DNA of 64,000 bases from Micromonospora costi. GTDB lineage: Bacteria; Actinomycetota; Actinomycetes; Mycobacteriales; Micromonosporaceae. This document shows positions 7,853-15,715 of the stretch, piece by piece. Positions within the stretch are counted from its first letter, which is position 1; each line of letters begins with the position of its first letter. Position numbers and translations under genes: made by a program. The DNA lies in NCBI RefSeq assembly GCF_003626655.1, contig NZ_RBAN01000002.1:372001-436000 (forward strand), read 5' to 3'. The notes beneath the pieces were generated by a model that had not been told where the DNA came from, did not search any database, and was given only the letters and a program-made list of their open reading frames with translations.

Positions 7853-8602
7853 TCAGGCGGTCCGCCGGAGGCGCCCGGCGTACCGCGACTCGAGGGCGAG
7901 GTTGTGCTCGTCCCCGCCGGGGACGTTGGCGGAGAGGTAGATAGGGGGTACCTCCCCCGCCTGGTGGAACCGTCGTACGACCTCCGCGGTCAGGAGCTGC
8001 GCCAGGAGCGCGGTGGTGACCGAGGAGACCGCACAGACCGCGCCGCCGCCATCGAGCGGCAGCAGTGCGTCGCCGTACGGCGCGCCGTTGTCCAGCACGA
8101 CGTCGGCGAGGTCGGCGAGCCGCCGGCCGGACGGGTGCCGAGGGGCGACCCGCGCGGTGTGCTCGACCGAGGTGACCGCGATCAACGGATGACCGCGCCC
8201 GGTGACCAGCGCCGCCAGCTCGACGACCGAGCCGTTGATGCCGGACTGGGACGCCACCACGAAAACGTCCCGCGGCTGCGGCGCCGCGAGCGCGTAGATC
8301 TGGTGGGCGATGGAGGGATCGCGTTCCAGCTTCGGGTCGGCGAGCACGTCGCGCGGCGCGTCGCCGTGCAGCACGAGATCGTGGACCGAGAGCCGGTTGG
8401 TGGGGACCAGCCCGCCGGCCCGCGCCACCAGTTCCGCGGCGAACGCCTCCGAGTGGCCGGCGCCGAACGCCTGGAGCACCCCACCGGCACGCAGGCTGGT
8501 GGCGATGAGGTCGGCGGCCCGGGTCAACCCGTCGGCCTGGGTGTCGACGAGCCGGTCGAGCAGCGGCCGGACGGCGTCGGCGTACGTCTGCGCGCTGATC
8601 AC
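7853..8602 (-). CDS. SIS-domain sugar isomerase/phosphosugar-binding protein
   Basis: Protein of 249 residues with one SIS domain. The phosphosugar-binding signature is GGVLQAFGAGHSEAFAAELVARAGG near residues 36-62 and FVVASQSGINGSVVELA near 115-130. It belongs to the SIS proteins often annotated UPF0309, related to but shorter than MurNAc-6-phosphate etherase. It probably handles a phosphorylated amino sugar delivered by the neighbouring importer and kinase. The GTG at 8602 overlaps the stop of the regulator gene (GTGA), so the two are translationally coupled; GGGAGCC supplies the ribosome binding site. The exact reaction (isomerase, etherase or sensor) cannot be told. Confidence 0.75.
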   Translation of the reverse strand: MISAQTYADAVRPLLDRLVDTQADGLTRAADLIATSLRAGGVLQAFGAGHSEAFAAELVARAGGLVPTNRLSVHDLVLHGDAPRDVLADPKLERDPSIAHQIYALAAPQPRDVFVVASQSGINGSVVELAALVTGRGHPLIAVTSVEHTARVAPRHPSGRRLADLADVVLDNGAPYGDALLPLDGGGAVCAVSSVTTALLAQLLTAEVVRRFHQAGEVPPIYLSANVPGGDEHNLALESRYAGRLRRTA

Positions 8603-9561
8603 GAGGCGGCTCCCTTCGCGGCCTTGTGCCCGTCGACGGCCTGGGCGGTGCGCCGGAAGGCCGCGTGGGCCCGGTCGTGGGTCCGCTGCGCCACGGCGAT
8701 GTAGAGCAGGTCGAGCACGACCAGCTGCGGGTGGCGAGCGCTGAGGGCGTCCGGCCGGAACGTCGTGGCCTGACTGGCGGTGACCAGCACGATGTCGGCC
8801 AGCTCGGCGAGCGGGGAGCGGGGGAACCCGGTGAGCGCCACGGTGGTGGCGCCGCGGCTGCCCGCCTCGGCGAGCATCTCGATGGTCTCCCGGGTCTGCC
8901 CGGTGTGGGAGATGCCGAGCGCCACGTCGCCGGGGCGCAGCAGCGCGGCGCTGGCCAGCCCCTCGTGCACGTCGTTCCAGGCCCACGCCGCGACGCCGAT
9001 GCGGTGCAGGCTGAACTGCATCTCCTCGCCCACCAGGGCGCTGCCGCTGGCGCCGAAGATGTTCACCCGCGACGCGCCGGCGATCGCCACCGCGGCCCGC
9101 TCGACCTCGGCGAGGTCGAGCAGCGCGGCCGTGTCGTGCATGGCCCGCGTGTCGGCGGCCATGATCTGGTCGAGCACCCGGGCGAGGGGGTCGCCGGGCT
9201 GGATCTCGCGTCCGATATCGACGGTCCAGCCGGCCGAGCGGGCCCGCCCGGTCTCCGCGGCGATGCCGAGCCGGAGGTCCGCGTAGCCCTCGAAACCCAT
9301 GGCCCGGCAGAAACGGGTCACCGTGGCCGGCGAGGTGCCGCTACGCTCAGCGAGTTCGACGATTGTCGAGCGGGCGGCGCTCTCCGGGTCGCTCAGCACG
9401 TGCTCGGCGACCCGGCGCAGCGCTCCGGTCAGCTCGCCGAGGCCGCTGCGGACCCGGGCGAGCACACCGTCGGAGGCCGAGCCGAGCGCGCCCCGTCGGT
9501 CGAATCCGTCGGCGTCGACCACCGCGGTCCCCGCGGAGGTGTCCACCTCGTGATCAACCAT
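8599..9561 (-). CDS. MurR/RpiR-family transcriptional regulator
   Basis: Regulator of 320 residues. An N-terminal RpiR-type helix-turn-helix spans about residues 35-110 (STIVELAERSGTSPATVTRFCRAMGFEGYADLRLGI is the recognition region). A C-terminal SIS domain (residues about 150-290) would bind a phosphosugar effector. It is the first gene of the five-gene importer operon and is divergent from a sugar kinase gene, so it very likely controls both directions. Repeated ACTGTTA heptamers lie in the shared intergenic region. MurR and GlcNAc-related regulators of this family respond to amino-sugar phosphates; the effector here is inferred. Confidence 0.88.
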   Translation of the reverse strand: MVDHEVDTSAGTAVVDADGFDRRGALGSASDGVLARVRSGLGELTGALRRVAEHVLSDPESAARSTIVELAERSGTSPATVTRFCRAMGFEGYADLRLGIAAETGRARSAGWTVDIGREIQPGDPLARVLDQIMAADTRAMHDTAALLDLAEVERAAVAIAGASRVNIFGASGSALVGEEMQFSLHRIGVAAWAWNDVHEGLASAALLRPGDVALGISHTGQTRETIEMLAEAGSRGATTVALTGFPRSPLAELADIVLVTASQATTFRPDALSARHPQLVVLDLLYIAVAQRTHDRAHAAFRRTAQAVDGHKAAKGAAS

Positions 9562-9579
9562 GGGACGCCTTTCCGAAAA

Positions 9580-9594
9580 GACTGTTAACTGTTA
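9580..9594. promoter_or_regulatory. candidate RpiR operator upstream of the first ngc operon
   Basis: Two head-to-tail copies of ACTGTTA (9581-9587, 9588-9594) lie 20 bp upstream of the regulator start; a third copy is at 9654-9660 on the side of the kinase gene. A related string, ACTGTTGATTGT, lies upstream of the second ngcE gene. The role is inferred from position and repetition. Confidence 0.4.
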
Positions 9595-9750
9595 GTGGTA
9601 AAAGTTCTTACTGAACCCCCCTTCCTGTCAACCGGCGTGAGCGAAGTTTTCAAACTGTTACCTGGGGCACACCGTCCGCCCGGCACCCGGCCCTTGCCCC
9701 ACCCCGCCGTTACGACCAGCATGAATGTCACTTGATCAAGGGGGTCGCGG

Positions 9751-10740
9751 ATGGCCGGCACCGTCGTGGTGGGTCTCGACATCGGGGGTACGTCCACCAG
9801 GGCCGCCGCCCTGACACTGGACGGCGAACGGCTGGGCACGGGCCGGGCCGGCGGCGGCAACCCCACGAGCCACGGCGCCGACCGGGCCGCCACCGAACTG
9901 CTGACCGCCCTCCGCGGCGCGCTCACCGGCCTCGACCCGACACGCGTACGCGCCGGCGCCATCGGGCTCGCCGGCGCCGGACGCCTCCTCGCCGACCCCG
10001 CCGGGCGCGACGCCTTCGACCGGGCCTGGCACGACGCCGGGCTGCGCTGCCCGTACACCGTGCACGGCGACGCCCTCGTCGCGTACGCCTCCGGCACTCC
10101 CGCGCCGGAGGGCACCGTACTCATCGCCGGCACCGGAGCCATCGCCGCCGAGGTGCGCGACCTGCGGCTGGACCGCGTCGCCGACGGACACGGCTGGCTG
10201 CTCGGCGACGCCGGCTCCGGCTTCTGGCTCGGCCGGGAGGCGGTCCGCCGGCTCCTCGCCGACCTCGACTCTGGCCGCGCCCCAGGAACACTGGGCCGGC
10301 AGGTGCTCACCGACCTGCTCGGTACGCCCGACGTCGCGCCCCGCCCCCGGAACACCGTCGACACGGTGATCCAGGCCGTCACCCGGCGGCCCCCGGTCGA
10401 CCTGGCCCGGCTGGCCCCACGGGTGGTCGACGCGGCGGTGGCCGGCGAGCCCGCCGCCAGCGCCCTGATCGCCGAGGCCGCCGGTCACCTCACCGAAAGC
10501 GTGAGCCGCATCCGGCCGGCCGGCGCGACCGGTCCGCTCGTCCTCGGCGGCGGGCTGCTCACGGGCGACACCCCGCTCGCCGCCGCGGTACGCGCCGAGG
10601 CGTCCCGCCGCTGGCCCGACGCCCCGCTACGCTCCGCCGGTGACGGCGCGGCCGCCGCAGCCTGGCTCGCCGCCCGCGAGCTGCCCGAGGTGGACGACCC
10701 GACCGCGCTGCACACCCGGCTCGTCCCGCCGTCCGCCTGA
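9751..10740 (+). CDS. BadF/BadG-family sugar kinase, probable N-acetylglucosamine kinase
   Basis: ASKHA-fold ATPase of 329 residues. Phosphate-1 loop VVVGLDIGGTSTRAA is at the N-terminus, a second glycine-rich loop is VLIAGTGAIAAE near residue 130, and an adenosine-type motif LVLGGGLLTGD is near 266. This arrangement fits the BadF/GlcNAc-kinase family, which phosphorylates GlcNAc with ATP. AAGGGGG precedes the ATG. It is divergent from the rpiR-ngcEFG operon and would act on the sugar that operon imports. A role in glucosamine or MurNAc use is also possible. Confidence 0.8.
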   Translation: MAGTVVVGLDIGGTSTRAAALTLDGERLGTGRAGGGNPTSHGADRAATELLTALRGALTGLDPTRVRAGAIGLAGAGRLLADPAGRDAFDRAWHDAGLRCPYTVHGDALVAYASGTPAPEGTVLIAGTGAIAAEVRDLRLDRVADGHGWLLGDAGSGFWLGREAVRRLLADLDSGRAPGTLGRQVLTDLLGTPDVAPRPRNTVDTVIQAVTRRPPVDLARLAPRVVDAAVAGEPAASALIAEAAGHLTESVSRIRPAGATGPLVLGGGLLTGDTPLAAAVRAEASRRWPDAPLRSAGDGAAAAAWLAARELPEVDDPTALHTRLVPPSA

Positions 10741-10809
10741 CCCGACGCCCCCACGCCAGCGGCGCGGGCGCGGGCGCCGGACGCGCGGGCTTGCCGCGCC
10801 GCGCGCGCA

Positions 10810-10884
10810 AGATCGCGCTCGATCCAGGATGTAGTCCCCTCCGCCCCCACCCGACCCCACTACTTCCACGATCGAGCGCGATCT
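10810..10884. repeat. GATC-type hairpin element
   Basis: Arms 10810-10835 and 10859-10884 (26 nt, 23 pair) enclose a 23-nt loop; the outer part AGATCGCGCTCGATC is fully paired. It is the first of two hairpins in the convergent gap between the kinase gene and the SRPBCC gene. It probably acts as a terminator or REP-like element. Confidence 0.6.
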
Positions 10885-10917
10885 CCCCCGCGCACCCCGC
10901 GCCCCCGGCCCTCCTCG

Positions 10918-10975
10918 GTGATCAAGAGGTTTGCGTCAGGATCGGGCCCGACGGTGACGCAGACCTCTTGATCAC
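10918..10975. repeat. GATC-type hairpin element (GTGATCAAGAGGTT family)
   Basis: Arms 10918-10937 and 10956-10975 are 20 nt with one mismatch and an 18-nt loop. The stem sequence GTGATCAAGAGGTTTGCGTC is related to the stems at 24937 and 52167, so this is a repeat family as well as a hairpin. It lies in a convergent gap. Confidence 0.7.
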
Positions 10976-11009
10976 GGGGCGAGACACCCCCCGGGGGAGT
11001 GCGGGTGGG

Positions 11010-11444
11010 TCAGGGGGTTGGGCTGGTCAGGGTTTCGGTCAGGCGGCGCAGGACGTGGGAGCGCCAACCGCCGCCGAGCAGGTCCCGCGTCCGCTGCTGC
11101 ACCGGGTCGTCGGGGTCGAAGCCGGCGTGGTCCAGGAACAGCCGGGTGCCCTTTCCCTCGGCGACCAGGGTCCAGGTGACCACCGTGTCCAACCGCCCAC
11201 CCCGCCAGGCCCAGCGCAGCAGGCGCGGCGGGTCGAGGTCGAGCACCTCGCAGTGCACCGTGCCATCGAACTCCTGACCGGGCCGCGGGTCGGTACGGAA
11301 CGTGAACCGGTGCCCGACCACGGGCGCGAAGTCGTTCGGCATGAGCCACCGGCCGAGCAGATCAGAATCGGTCAGCGCGCGCCACACCGTGGTGGGCGGA
11401 TGGGGCAGGTACTGGTCCACCGACACGGTGCTCGGGTCACTCAT
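11010..11444 (-). CDS. SRPBCC (AHSA1-like) domain protein
   Basis: Small protein of 144 residues with the START/Bet v1-like fold of the AHSA1 family. Typical strings are YLPHPPTTVWRALTDSDLLGRWLM at the N-terminus and TRLFLDHAGF and GWRSHVLRRLTETL at the C-terminus. These proteins bind a hydrophobic ligand in a deep cavity; the ligand here is unknown. Its ATG overlaps the stop region of the ArsR gene by 8 nt, and it is the last gene of a three-gene operon (VOC, ArsR, SRPBCC), an arrangement common in actinomycetes. Confidence 0.88.
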   Translation of the reverse strand: MSDPSTVSVDQYLPHPPTTVWRALTDSDLLGRWLMPNDFAPVVGHRFTFRTDPRPGQEFDGTVHCEVLDLDPPRLLRWAWRGGRLDTVVTWTLVAEGKGTRLFLDHAGFDPDDPVQQRTRDLLGGGWRSHVLRRLTETLTSPTP

Positions 11445-11757
11445 CGGGCAGATCCTCCAGCACGTCGCGCAGGGCGGTGAGGCGAGCGCGCCAGAACCGC
11501 TCGTACGGGTCGAGCCAGTCAGCGACCTCGCGCAGCGGCTCGGGCCGCAGCGAGTAGAGCCGCTGCCGTCCCGCGGGGCGCTCGACCACGAGGCCGGCGT
11601 CCTTGAGCACCCGCAGATGCTCGGACAGGCTGGGCCGGCGCATCGCGAAGTGGTCGGCGAGCCGCTGCACGGGCTGCTCCCCCTCGTCGAGCAGCAGCCG
11701 CAGCACGGCTCGCCGGGTCGGGTTGGCCAGCGCCCCGAAGACGTCGGGCTCAGACAC
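11437..11757 (-). CDS. ArsR-family transcriptional regulator
   Basis: Winged-helix regulator of 106 residues: LANPTRRAVLRLLLDEGEQPVQRLADHF then RPSLSEHLRVLKDAGLVVERPAGRQRLYSL (recognition helix and wing). There are no cysteine metal sites, so it is one of the non-metal ArsR proteins usually found with SRPBCC partners. It is in the middle of the operon, overlapping both neighbours by 8 nt. It probably represses its own operon through the palindrome at 12137-12154. Confidence 0.9.
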   Translation of the reverse strand: MSEPDVFGALANPTRRAVLRLLLDEGEQPVQRLADHFAMRRPSLSEHLRVLKDAGLVVERPAGRQRLYSLRPEPLREVADWLDPYERFWRARLTALRDVLEDLPDE

Positions 11758-12124
11758 GGGTGGACTGGAGGACGATGCCGTTGCCGTCGGGGTCGTCGAA
11801 GGTGACGTACCGGCCCCAGGGGGCGTCCTGGATGCCGTCGTTGGCGAAGGTCACGCCGCGCTCGCGCAGCCGGACCACGTCGCCGTCGAGGTCGTCGGTC
11901 TCGAGCACGAGGCCCTTGAGCGAGCCGGGCGCCATGGTCGGGAACCAGGTGACCAGGGTCAGGGCCGTGGCGGAGCCCTTCGGGGCCACCTGGACCCAGC
12001 GCCCGCCGGGCCCCATCGGGTTGTCGAAGACGAGGTCGAAGCCGAGGACGTCGACGTAGAAGTCGCGCGCCCGGTCCTGGTCGCTCACGGGTACGGACAC
12101 GAGCTTCACATGGGTGATGGTCAT
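11750..12124 (-). CDS. VOC-family (glyoxalase/bleomycin-resistance fold) protein
   Basis: Protein of 124 residues with the vicinal-oxygen-chelate fold: VKLVSVPVSDQDRARDFYVDVLGFDLVFD near the N-terminus and FDDPDGNGIVLQSTRV at the end. The usual glyoxalase metal ligands are partly present (a His in ITHVKL, a Glu in LVLETDD). The ATG at 12124 is preferred over an upstream start because a promoter ends just before it, giving a leaderless mRNA. First gene of the VOC-ArsR-SRPBCC operon. Substrate unknown. Confidence 0.85.
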   Translation of the reverse strand: MTITHVKLVSVPVSDQDRARDFYVDVLGFDLVFDNPMGPGGRWVQVAPKGSATALTLVTWFPTMAPGSLKGLVLETDDLDGDVVRLRERGVTFANDGIQDAPWGRYVTFDDPDGNGIVLQSTRV

Positions 12125-12130
12125 GCGGCC

Positions 12131-12160
12131 AGAATAGGTAGGAGATTTCCTACCAGTCAA
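12131..12160 (-). promoter_or_regulatory. promoter of the VOC-ArsR-SRPBCC operon
   Basis: On the minus strand, -35 TTGACT (12160-12155), an 18-bp spacer, and -10 TATTCT (12136-12131), then 6 nt to the ATG at 12124. Both hexamers are close to the sigma-70 consensus. Transcription would start at or beside the start codon. Confidence 0.75.
12137..12154. promoter_or_regulatory. ArsR operator palindrome filling the promoter spacer
   Basis: GGTAGGA-GATT-TCCTACC: 7-bp perfect arms around 4 nt, exactly occupying the 18-bp spacer between the -35 and -10 boxes. Bound repressor would cover the whole promoter, consistent with autorepression by the ArsR protein of the operon. Confidence 0.75.
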
Positions 12161-12166
12161 CCCGCC

Positions 12167-13075
12167 TCACTTGAGCTGACCTGCGGTGAGACCGGACTGG
12201 ACCTGGCGCTGGAAGAGCACGTACACGGCGAGGACCGGGAGCGTGGCGATGGTCAGGCCGGCGAACAGGCCGCTGTAGTCGCCCTGGTAGCCCTGGCTGA
12301 CCGCGAGGGCCGTGAGCCCCTGCGCCAGCACCCACTTCGAGTCGTCACCCTGCATGAGCACCTGGGGCAGGATGAACTGGTTCCACTGGCTCAGGAAGTT
12401 GAAGATCGCGACGCTGATCAGTCCCGGTCGCGCCATGGGCAGCATCACCCGGAAGAAGAGCCGGAAGTGGCCGCACCCGTCCATGAGCGCGGCCTCCGCG
12501 ACGGTGGTCGGCAGCGTCCGGAAGAACGCGGTCAGGAAGAACACGGTGAACGGCAGCGAGTACGCGGCGTACACCAGGATCAGCCCCGTCCAGGTGCCGA
12601 ACAGGCCGGCGTTGCGCACCACGAAGAACAGCGGCACGAGGGCGAGGAAGGCGGGGAACATCATGCCGCCGACGAACAGGTAGTAGAAGAACTGGCGGCC
12701 CCGGAACTCGTACCGGGCGAAGACGTACGCGGCGGTCGCGCCCATCAGCATCGTGAGGGTGAGCGAGCCGGCCACCACGATCGCGCTGTTCAGGAAGTAC
12801 CGGCCGATGTGCGCCTCGGTCCACGCCCGCGCCCAGTTCTCGAACCGCAGCGCGCCGGGCAGCCCCCACGGGTCGGAGAGGATCTCCGCGTCGCTCTTGA
12901 ACGAGCTGAGGAGCATCCACAGCAGCGGCAGCACGGTGAGCGCGCCCCAGAGGAGCAGGAAGCCGTGCGAGAACACGTTGGCCACGCCGATCTCGCGGCG
13001 CAACGCCCGATCCCGGGGTGCCCGCCGCTCCCCCGCCGCGGCGTCCTCGGACGCCGGCCTGTCGAGAATGGTCAC
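12167..13075 (-). CDS. ngcG: NgcG-type sugar ABC transporter permease (copy 2)
   Basis: MalG-like permease of 302 residues with six helices and an EAA loop VAEAALMDGCGHFRLFFRVMLPMARPG. It aligns over its whole length with the copy at 4505-5434, for example LPLLWMLLSSFKSDAEIL against APLLWTILASFKSNTEIF and EAHIGRYFLNS against EAHVGRYFLNS. The GTG start overlaps the stop of the partner permease (GTGA). Last gene of the second importer operon. It ends 43 bp before the VOC start, so the VOC promoter lies in the short gap after it. Confidence 0.85.
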   Translation of the reverse strand: MTILDRPASEDAAAGERRAPRDRALRREIGVANVFSHGFLLLWGALTVLPLLWMLLSSFKSDAEILSDPWGLPGALRFENWARAWTEAHIGRYFLNSAIVVAGSLTLTMLMGATAAYVFARYEFRGRQFFYYLFVGGMMFPAFLALVPLFFVVRNAGLFGTWTGLILVYAAYSLPFTVFFLTAFFRTLPTTVAEAALMDGCGHFRLFFRVMLPMARPGLISVAIFNFLSQWNQFILPQVLMQGDDSKWVLAQGLTALAVSQGYQGDYSGLFAGLTIATLPVLAVYVLFQRQVQSGLTAGQLK

Positions 13076-13980
13076 GAGTACTCGATCCGATCACGTCGGG
13101 CGGTGCGCAGGGCCAGCACCGCCACCGACAGGGTCAGGAAGAACAGCACCACGCCGATGGCCGAGGCGTAGCCGAACTTGCTCTCGCTACCGAACGCGGT
13201 CTCGTACATGCGCAGGCCGATGACGTCGGAGGAGAAGTTGGGACCGCCGTTGGTCATCTGCTGGATCAGGATGAACCCGTCGAGCGCCGCGATCGCGAGG
13301 TAGATCCAGGCGACCTGCACGGTGTCCCAGAGCAGCGGGATGGTGATCCGGCGCAGTGTCGTCCACCGCGACGCGCCGTCGAGCAGCACGGCCTCGTAGA
13401 TGTCCCGGGGGATGGCCGACATGGCCGCGCCGAAGAGCACCACGTAGAAGCCCACGTTGCTCCAGACCATGACCGCCAGTACGCACCAGAACGCCGTGCG
13501 GGGATCGCCGAGCCAGGTGGGCGCGGGCAGGCCGACGGCGCGCAGGGCGCCGTTGAGCAGGCCGCTGTTGGGGTGGTAGACCTCCTTCCACAGCAGGGCG
13601 ATGATGACCACCGAGAGCACCTGCGGGAAGAAGTAGACCATCCGGTAGACGGCCGTGCCGCGTACGCCGGTCACCCCGGCCCGGCCCTTGCGGCCGCCCA
13701 TGCTGAGCATGGTGGAGAAGAACAGGCCCAGCGTGATGGTCAGTACGGGCACCACGGCGAGCAGCACCGCGTTGTTCTTCAGCGCGTTCCACACCCGACC
13801 GTCGTGCAGCAGCGCCGTGAAGTTGGCCAGTCCCACCGGGTCCGCCTCGGCCGAGTAGCCGAGCCAACTGGTGGTGGAGATCTGGAACGTCTGCAGGTAC
13901 GGCGACACGACGAAGACGACGTAGAGCAGCACCGGCGGCACGAGGAACGTGACGATCAGCGGGTACTTGCCATGTCTCAC
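13072..13980 (-). CDS. ngcF: NgcF-type sugar ABC transporter permease (copy 2)
   Basis: MalF-like permease of 302 residues, paralogous to 5448-6359; both begin MRHGKYPxIV and carry a matching EAA loop (IYEAVLLDGASRWTTLRRITIPLLWD). Six helices are predicted, the first at about residues 10-30. A GTG start is used. It sits between the binding-protein gene (gap about 70 nt) and its permease partner (4-nt overlap). It forms the channel of the second importer. Confidence 0.85.
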   Translation of the reverse strand: MRHGKYPLIVTFLVPPVLLYVVFVVSPYLQTFQISTTSWLGYSAEADPVGLANFTALLHDGRVWNALKNNAVLLAVVPVLTITLGLFFSTMLSMGGRKGRAGVTGVRGTAVYRMVYFFPQVLSVVIIALLWKEVYHPNSGLLNGALRAVGLPAPTWLGDPRTAFWCVLAVMVWSNVGFYVVLFGAAMSAIPRDIYEAVLLDGASRWTTLRRITIPLLWDTVQVAWIYLAIAALDGFILIQQMTNGGPNFSSDVIGLRMYETAFGSESKFGYASAIGVVLFFLTLSVAVLALRTARRDRIEYS

Positions 13981-14051
13981 GAGAAGGTCCTACTCCCGGA
14001 AGGCGGTGGGCCGGCGCGGACGGGGGCGTCCCGCCCGCGCCGGCCCGGACG

Positions 14052-15467
14052 TCACGCGGTCCGCTTGTACTTCTTGATCGAGCTGTCCTGGGCGATCGAG
14101 TCGGCGCCCTTCTGGCACTGGTCGAGGAAGTCCGCCGGGCTGGTGCGCCCGCTGAAGAACTCGCCGCACGCCGCGTCGACCAGCTCGCGCTCCAACTTGC
14201 GGTAGTAGTTGTTGTAGACCCAGTTGAAGCCGTTGCTGCCCGAGGCGTCCAGCGCCTTGACGACGGTGTCGAGACCGAACGGCAGCTCGACGCCCTCGGT
14301 GGACCCGGCCACGACGGTCAGGCTGGAGACCTTGCGGGTGAAGTCCTGCGCGCCCTTCTTCGACAGCATCACCCGGAAGTACTCCAGGCCGCCGGCGAGG
14401 TTCTTGGCCTTGGCCGGCACCATGAACGGCTCGCCGGCGGTGCCCCGGAGCGCCTCGAACGGCAGCTTGTCGCCGCTGCCGAGGCTCGGCGTCGGCTGGA
14501 TCGTCATGTTGAACCCCTCGGGCGTCACCTTCTTCTGCTCGTTCTCCAGCCAGGAGCCGCAGGAGATGAAGGCGGCCTTGCCCTGGCACCAGGCGGTCTG
14601 TGACTGCACGTGGTCCAGGCCGGGCGAGCCGTCCAGGATGTACTTGTCCTTGACGATCTGGTACCACGCGTCCGCGGCGGTCTTCATGGCGTCGGACTTC
14701 CAGGCGTTGGGCTCCAGGTTGTCGATGGCCGTGGCGACGGAGGGCCCGCCGAACTTGATGGCGGTGGCGATCAGCGGCCAGCTCATGTAGCGGGGGTGCT
14801 TGCCGGCATACGTCCACGGCGCGATCCCGGCGGCCTTAATCTGCTTGCACAGCGCGATGTGCTCGTCCCAGGTCTTGGCGTACTGCCACCCGCGCTCGCC
14901 GAAGAGCTTCGTGGAGTGCCAGATGCCGTACGCCGTGTAGGTGTAGTTGAGCACCAGGAAGTTGCCGTCGTACGACCCGACCTCGACGGCACCGGGCAGC
15001 AGCGTGTCGCGGACGGTCTTGCCGGGGACGTCGAGGCTCGGCGCGTCGAGCAGCTCCCGAAGGTCGGCGATGGCGTTCTGAGAGACCAGGCCGTTGAAGT
15101 CGATCTGGCCGGCGCCGGAGTTGTTGACCACGTCGGGCGGGGTGCCGTCGACGAAGCGCGGCTGCAGGGTCTTGTTGATCTCCTGGGTGGCCGAGTGCTT
15201 GATCTCCGCCTTGGGGTACTTCTCCTTGTACATGGCCTCGTGGGCCTTGGCGTAGTCCTCGCCGAACCCGCCGTTGAAGATCACCACCTCGAGCGGGGCG
15301 TCCTCCTTCACCCCGAGCGGGTTCTGCTCACTCTTCGTGCCCTTGTAGGTCTCGCCTTTGTCGTCGTCGCCACCGCCGCCGGTGGCGCAGCCGGCGAGCA
15401 GACCGGCGGCGGGAGTGGCCAGCAGGCCGGCGGCGGCGGTGCGCCGCAGGATGTCACGCCTGTTCAT
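14052..15467 (-). CDS. ngcE: NgcE-type amino-sugar-binding lipoprotein (copy 2)
   Basis: Solute-binding protein of 471 residues with a Tat-type signal (MNRRDILRRTAAAG) and a lipobox (LLAGC). The mature start NPLGVKEDAPLEVVIFNGGFG is nearly the same as in copy 1, while much of the rest has diverged, so the two may prefer different oligomers or sugars. GAGGAGAG precedes the ATG. First gene of the second ngcEFG operon, which has no regulator, kinase or ATPase of its own; a motif shared with the first operon lies upstream. The family is clear; the ligand is inferred. Confidence 0.8.
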   Translation of the reverse strand: MNRRDILRRTAAAGLLATPAAGLLAGCATGGGGDDDKGETYKGTKSEQNPLGVKEDAPLEVVIFNGGFGEDYAKAHEAMYKEKYPKAEIKHSATQEINKTLQPRFVDGTPPDVVNNSGAGQIDFNGLVSQNAIADLRELLDAPSLDVPGKTVRDTLLPGAVEVGSYDGNFLVLNYTYTAYGIWHSTKLFGERGWQYAKTWDEHIALCKQIKAAGIAPWTYAGKHPRYMSWPLIATAIKFGGPSVATAIDNLEPNAWKSDAMKTAADAWYQIVKDKYILDGSPGLDHVQSQTAWCQGKAAFISCGSWLENEQKKVTPEGFNMTIQPTPSLGSGDKLPFEALRGTAGEPFMVPAKAKNLAGGLEYFRVMLSKKGAQDFTRKVSSLTVVAGSTEGVELPFGLDTVVKALDASGSNGFNWVYNNYYRKLERELVDAACGEFFSGRTSPADFLDQCQKGADSIAQDSSIKKYKRTA

Positions 15468-15539
15468 GCTCTCTCCTCGGTTCGGGCCGGGCGACCGCCG
15501 GTGGGTGGGGGTGACGGTCGCCGTACGAGGCGCAGGGGG

Positions 15540-15555
15540 GACTGTTGATTGTCTT
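15540..15555. promoter_or_regulatory. candidate shared regulatory motif upstream of the second ngc operon
   Basis: ACTGTTGATTGT at 15541-15552 matches ACTGTTAACTGT at 9581-9592 in 10 of 12 positions, both differences being transitions. It lies 74 bp upstream of the ngcE copy 2 start. Common control by the RpiR-type regulator is inferred. Confidence 0.4.
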
Positions 15556-15662
15556 CAGTTAACGCAGAGTTGCTGAAGAATTTCTACGGCAGCGGGGCGC
15601 GGACTTCAAGACCTGGGGACCGAACCGTTATCCACCACCGTTCATCCGTTGGAAAAGCGGAC

Positions 15663-15704
15663 GCGCCGGGCACCGGTCAGGTTCACCTGACCGACGCCCG
15701 GCGC
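15663..15704 (-). terminator. strong hairpin downstream of the dehydrogenase gene
   Basis: Arms 15663-15682 and 15685-15704 form a 20-nt stem with two mismatches and a 2-nt loop, 12 bp past the dehydrogenase stop codon. It separates that operon from the promoter region of ngcE copy 2. Confidence 0.7.
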
Positions 15705-15715
15705 GCCGAGACGTT

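Noticed and set aside
5199-7940. Very long plus-strand open frame over the first ngc operon
   Set aside because: Antisense to three genes with clear transporter features; composition typical of GC-rich shadow frames.
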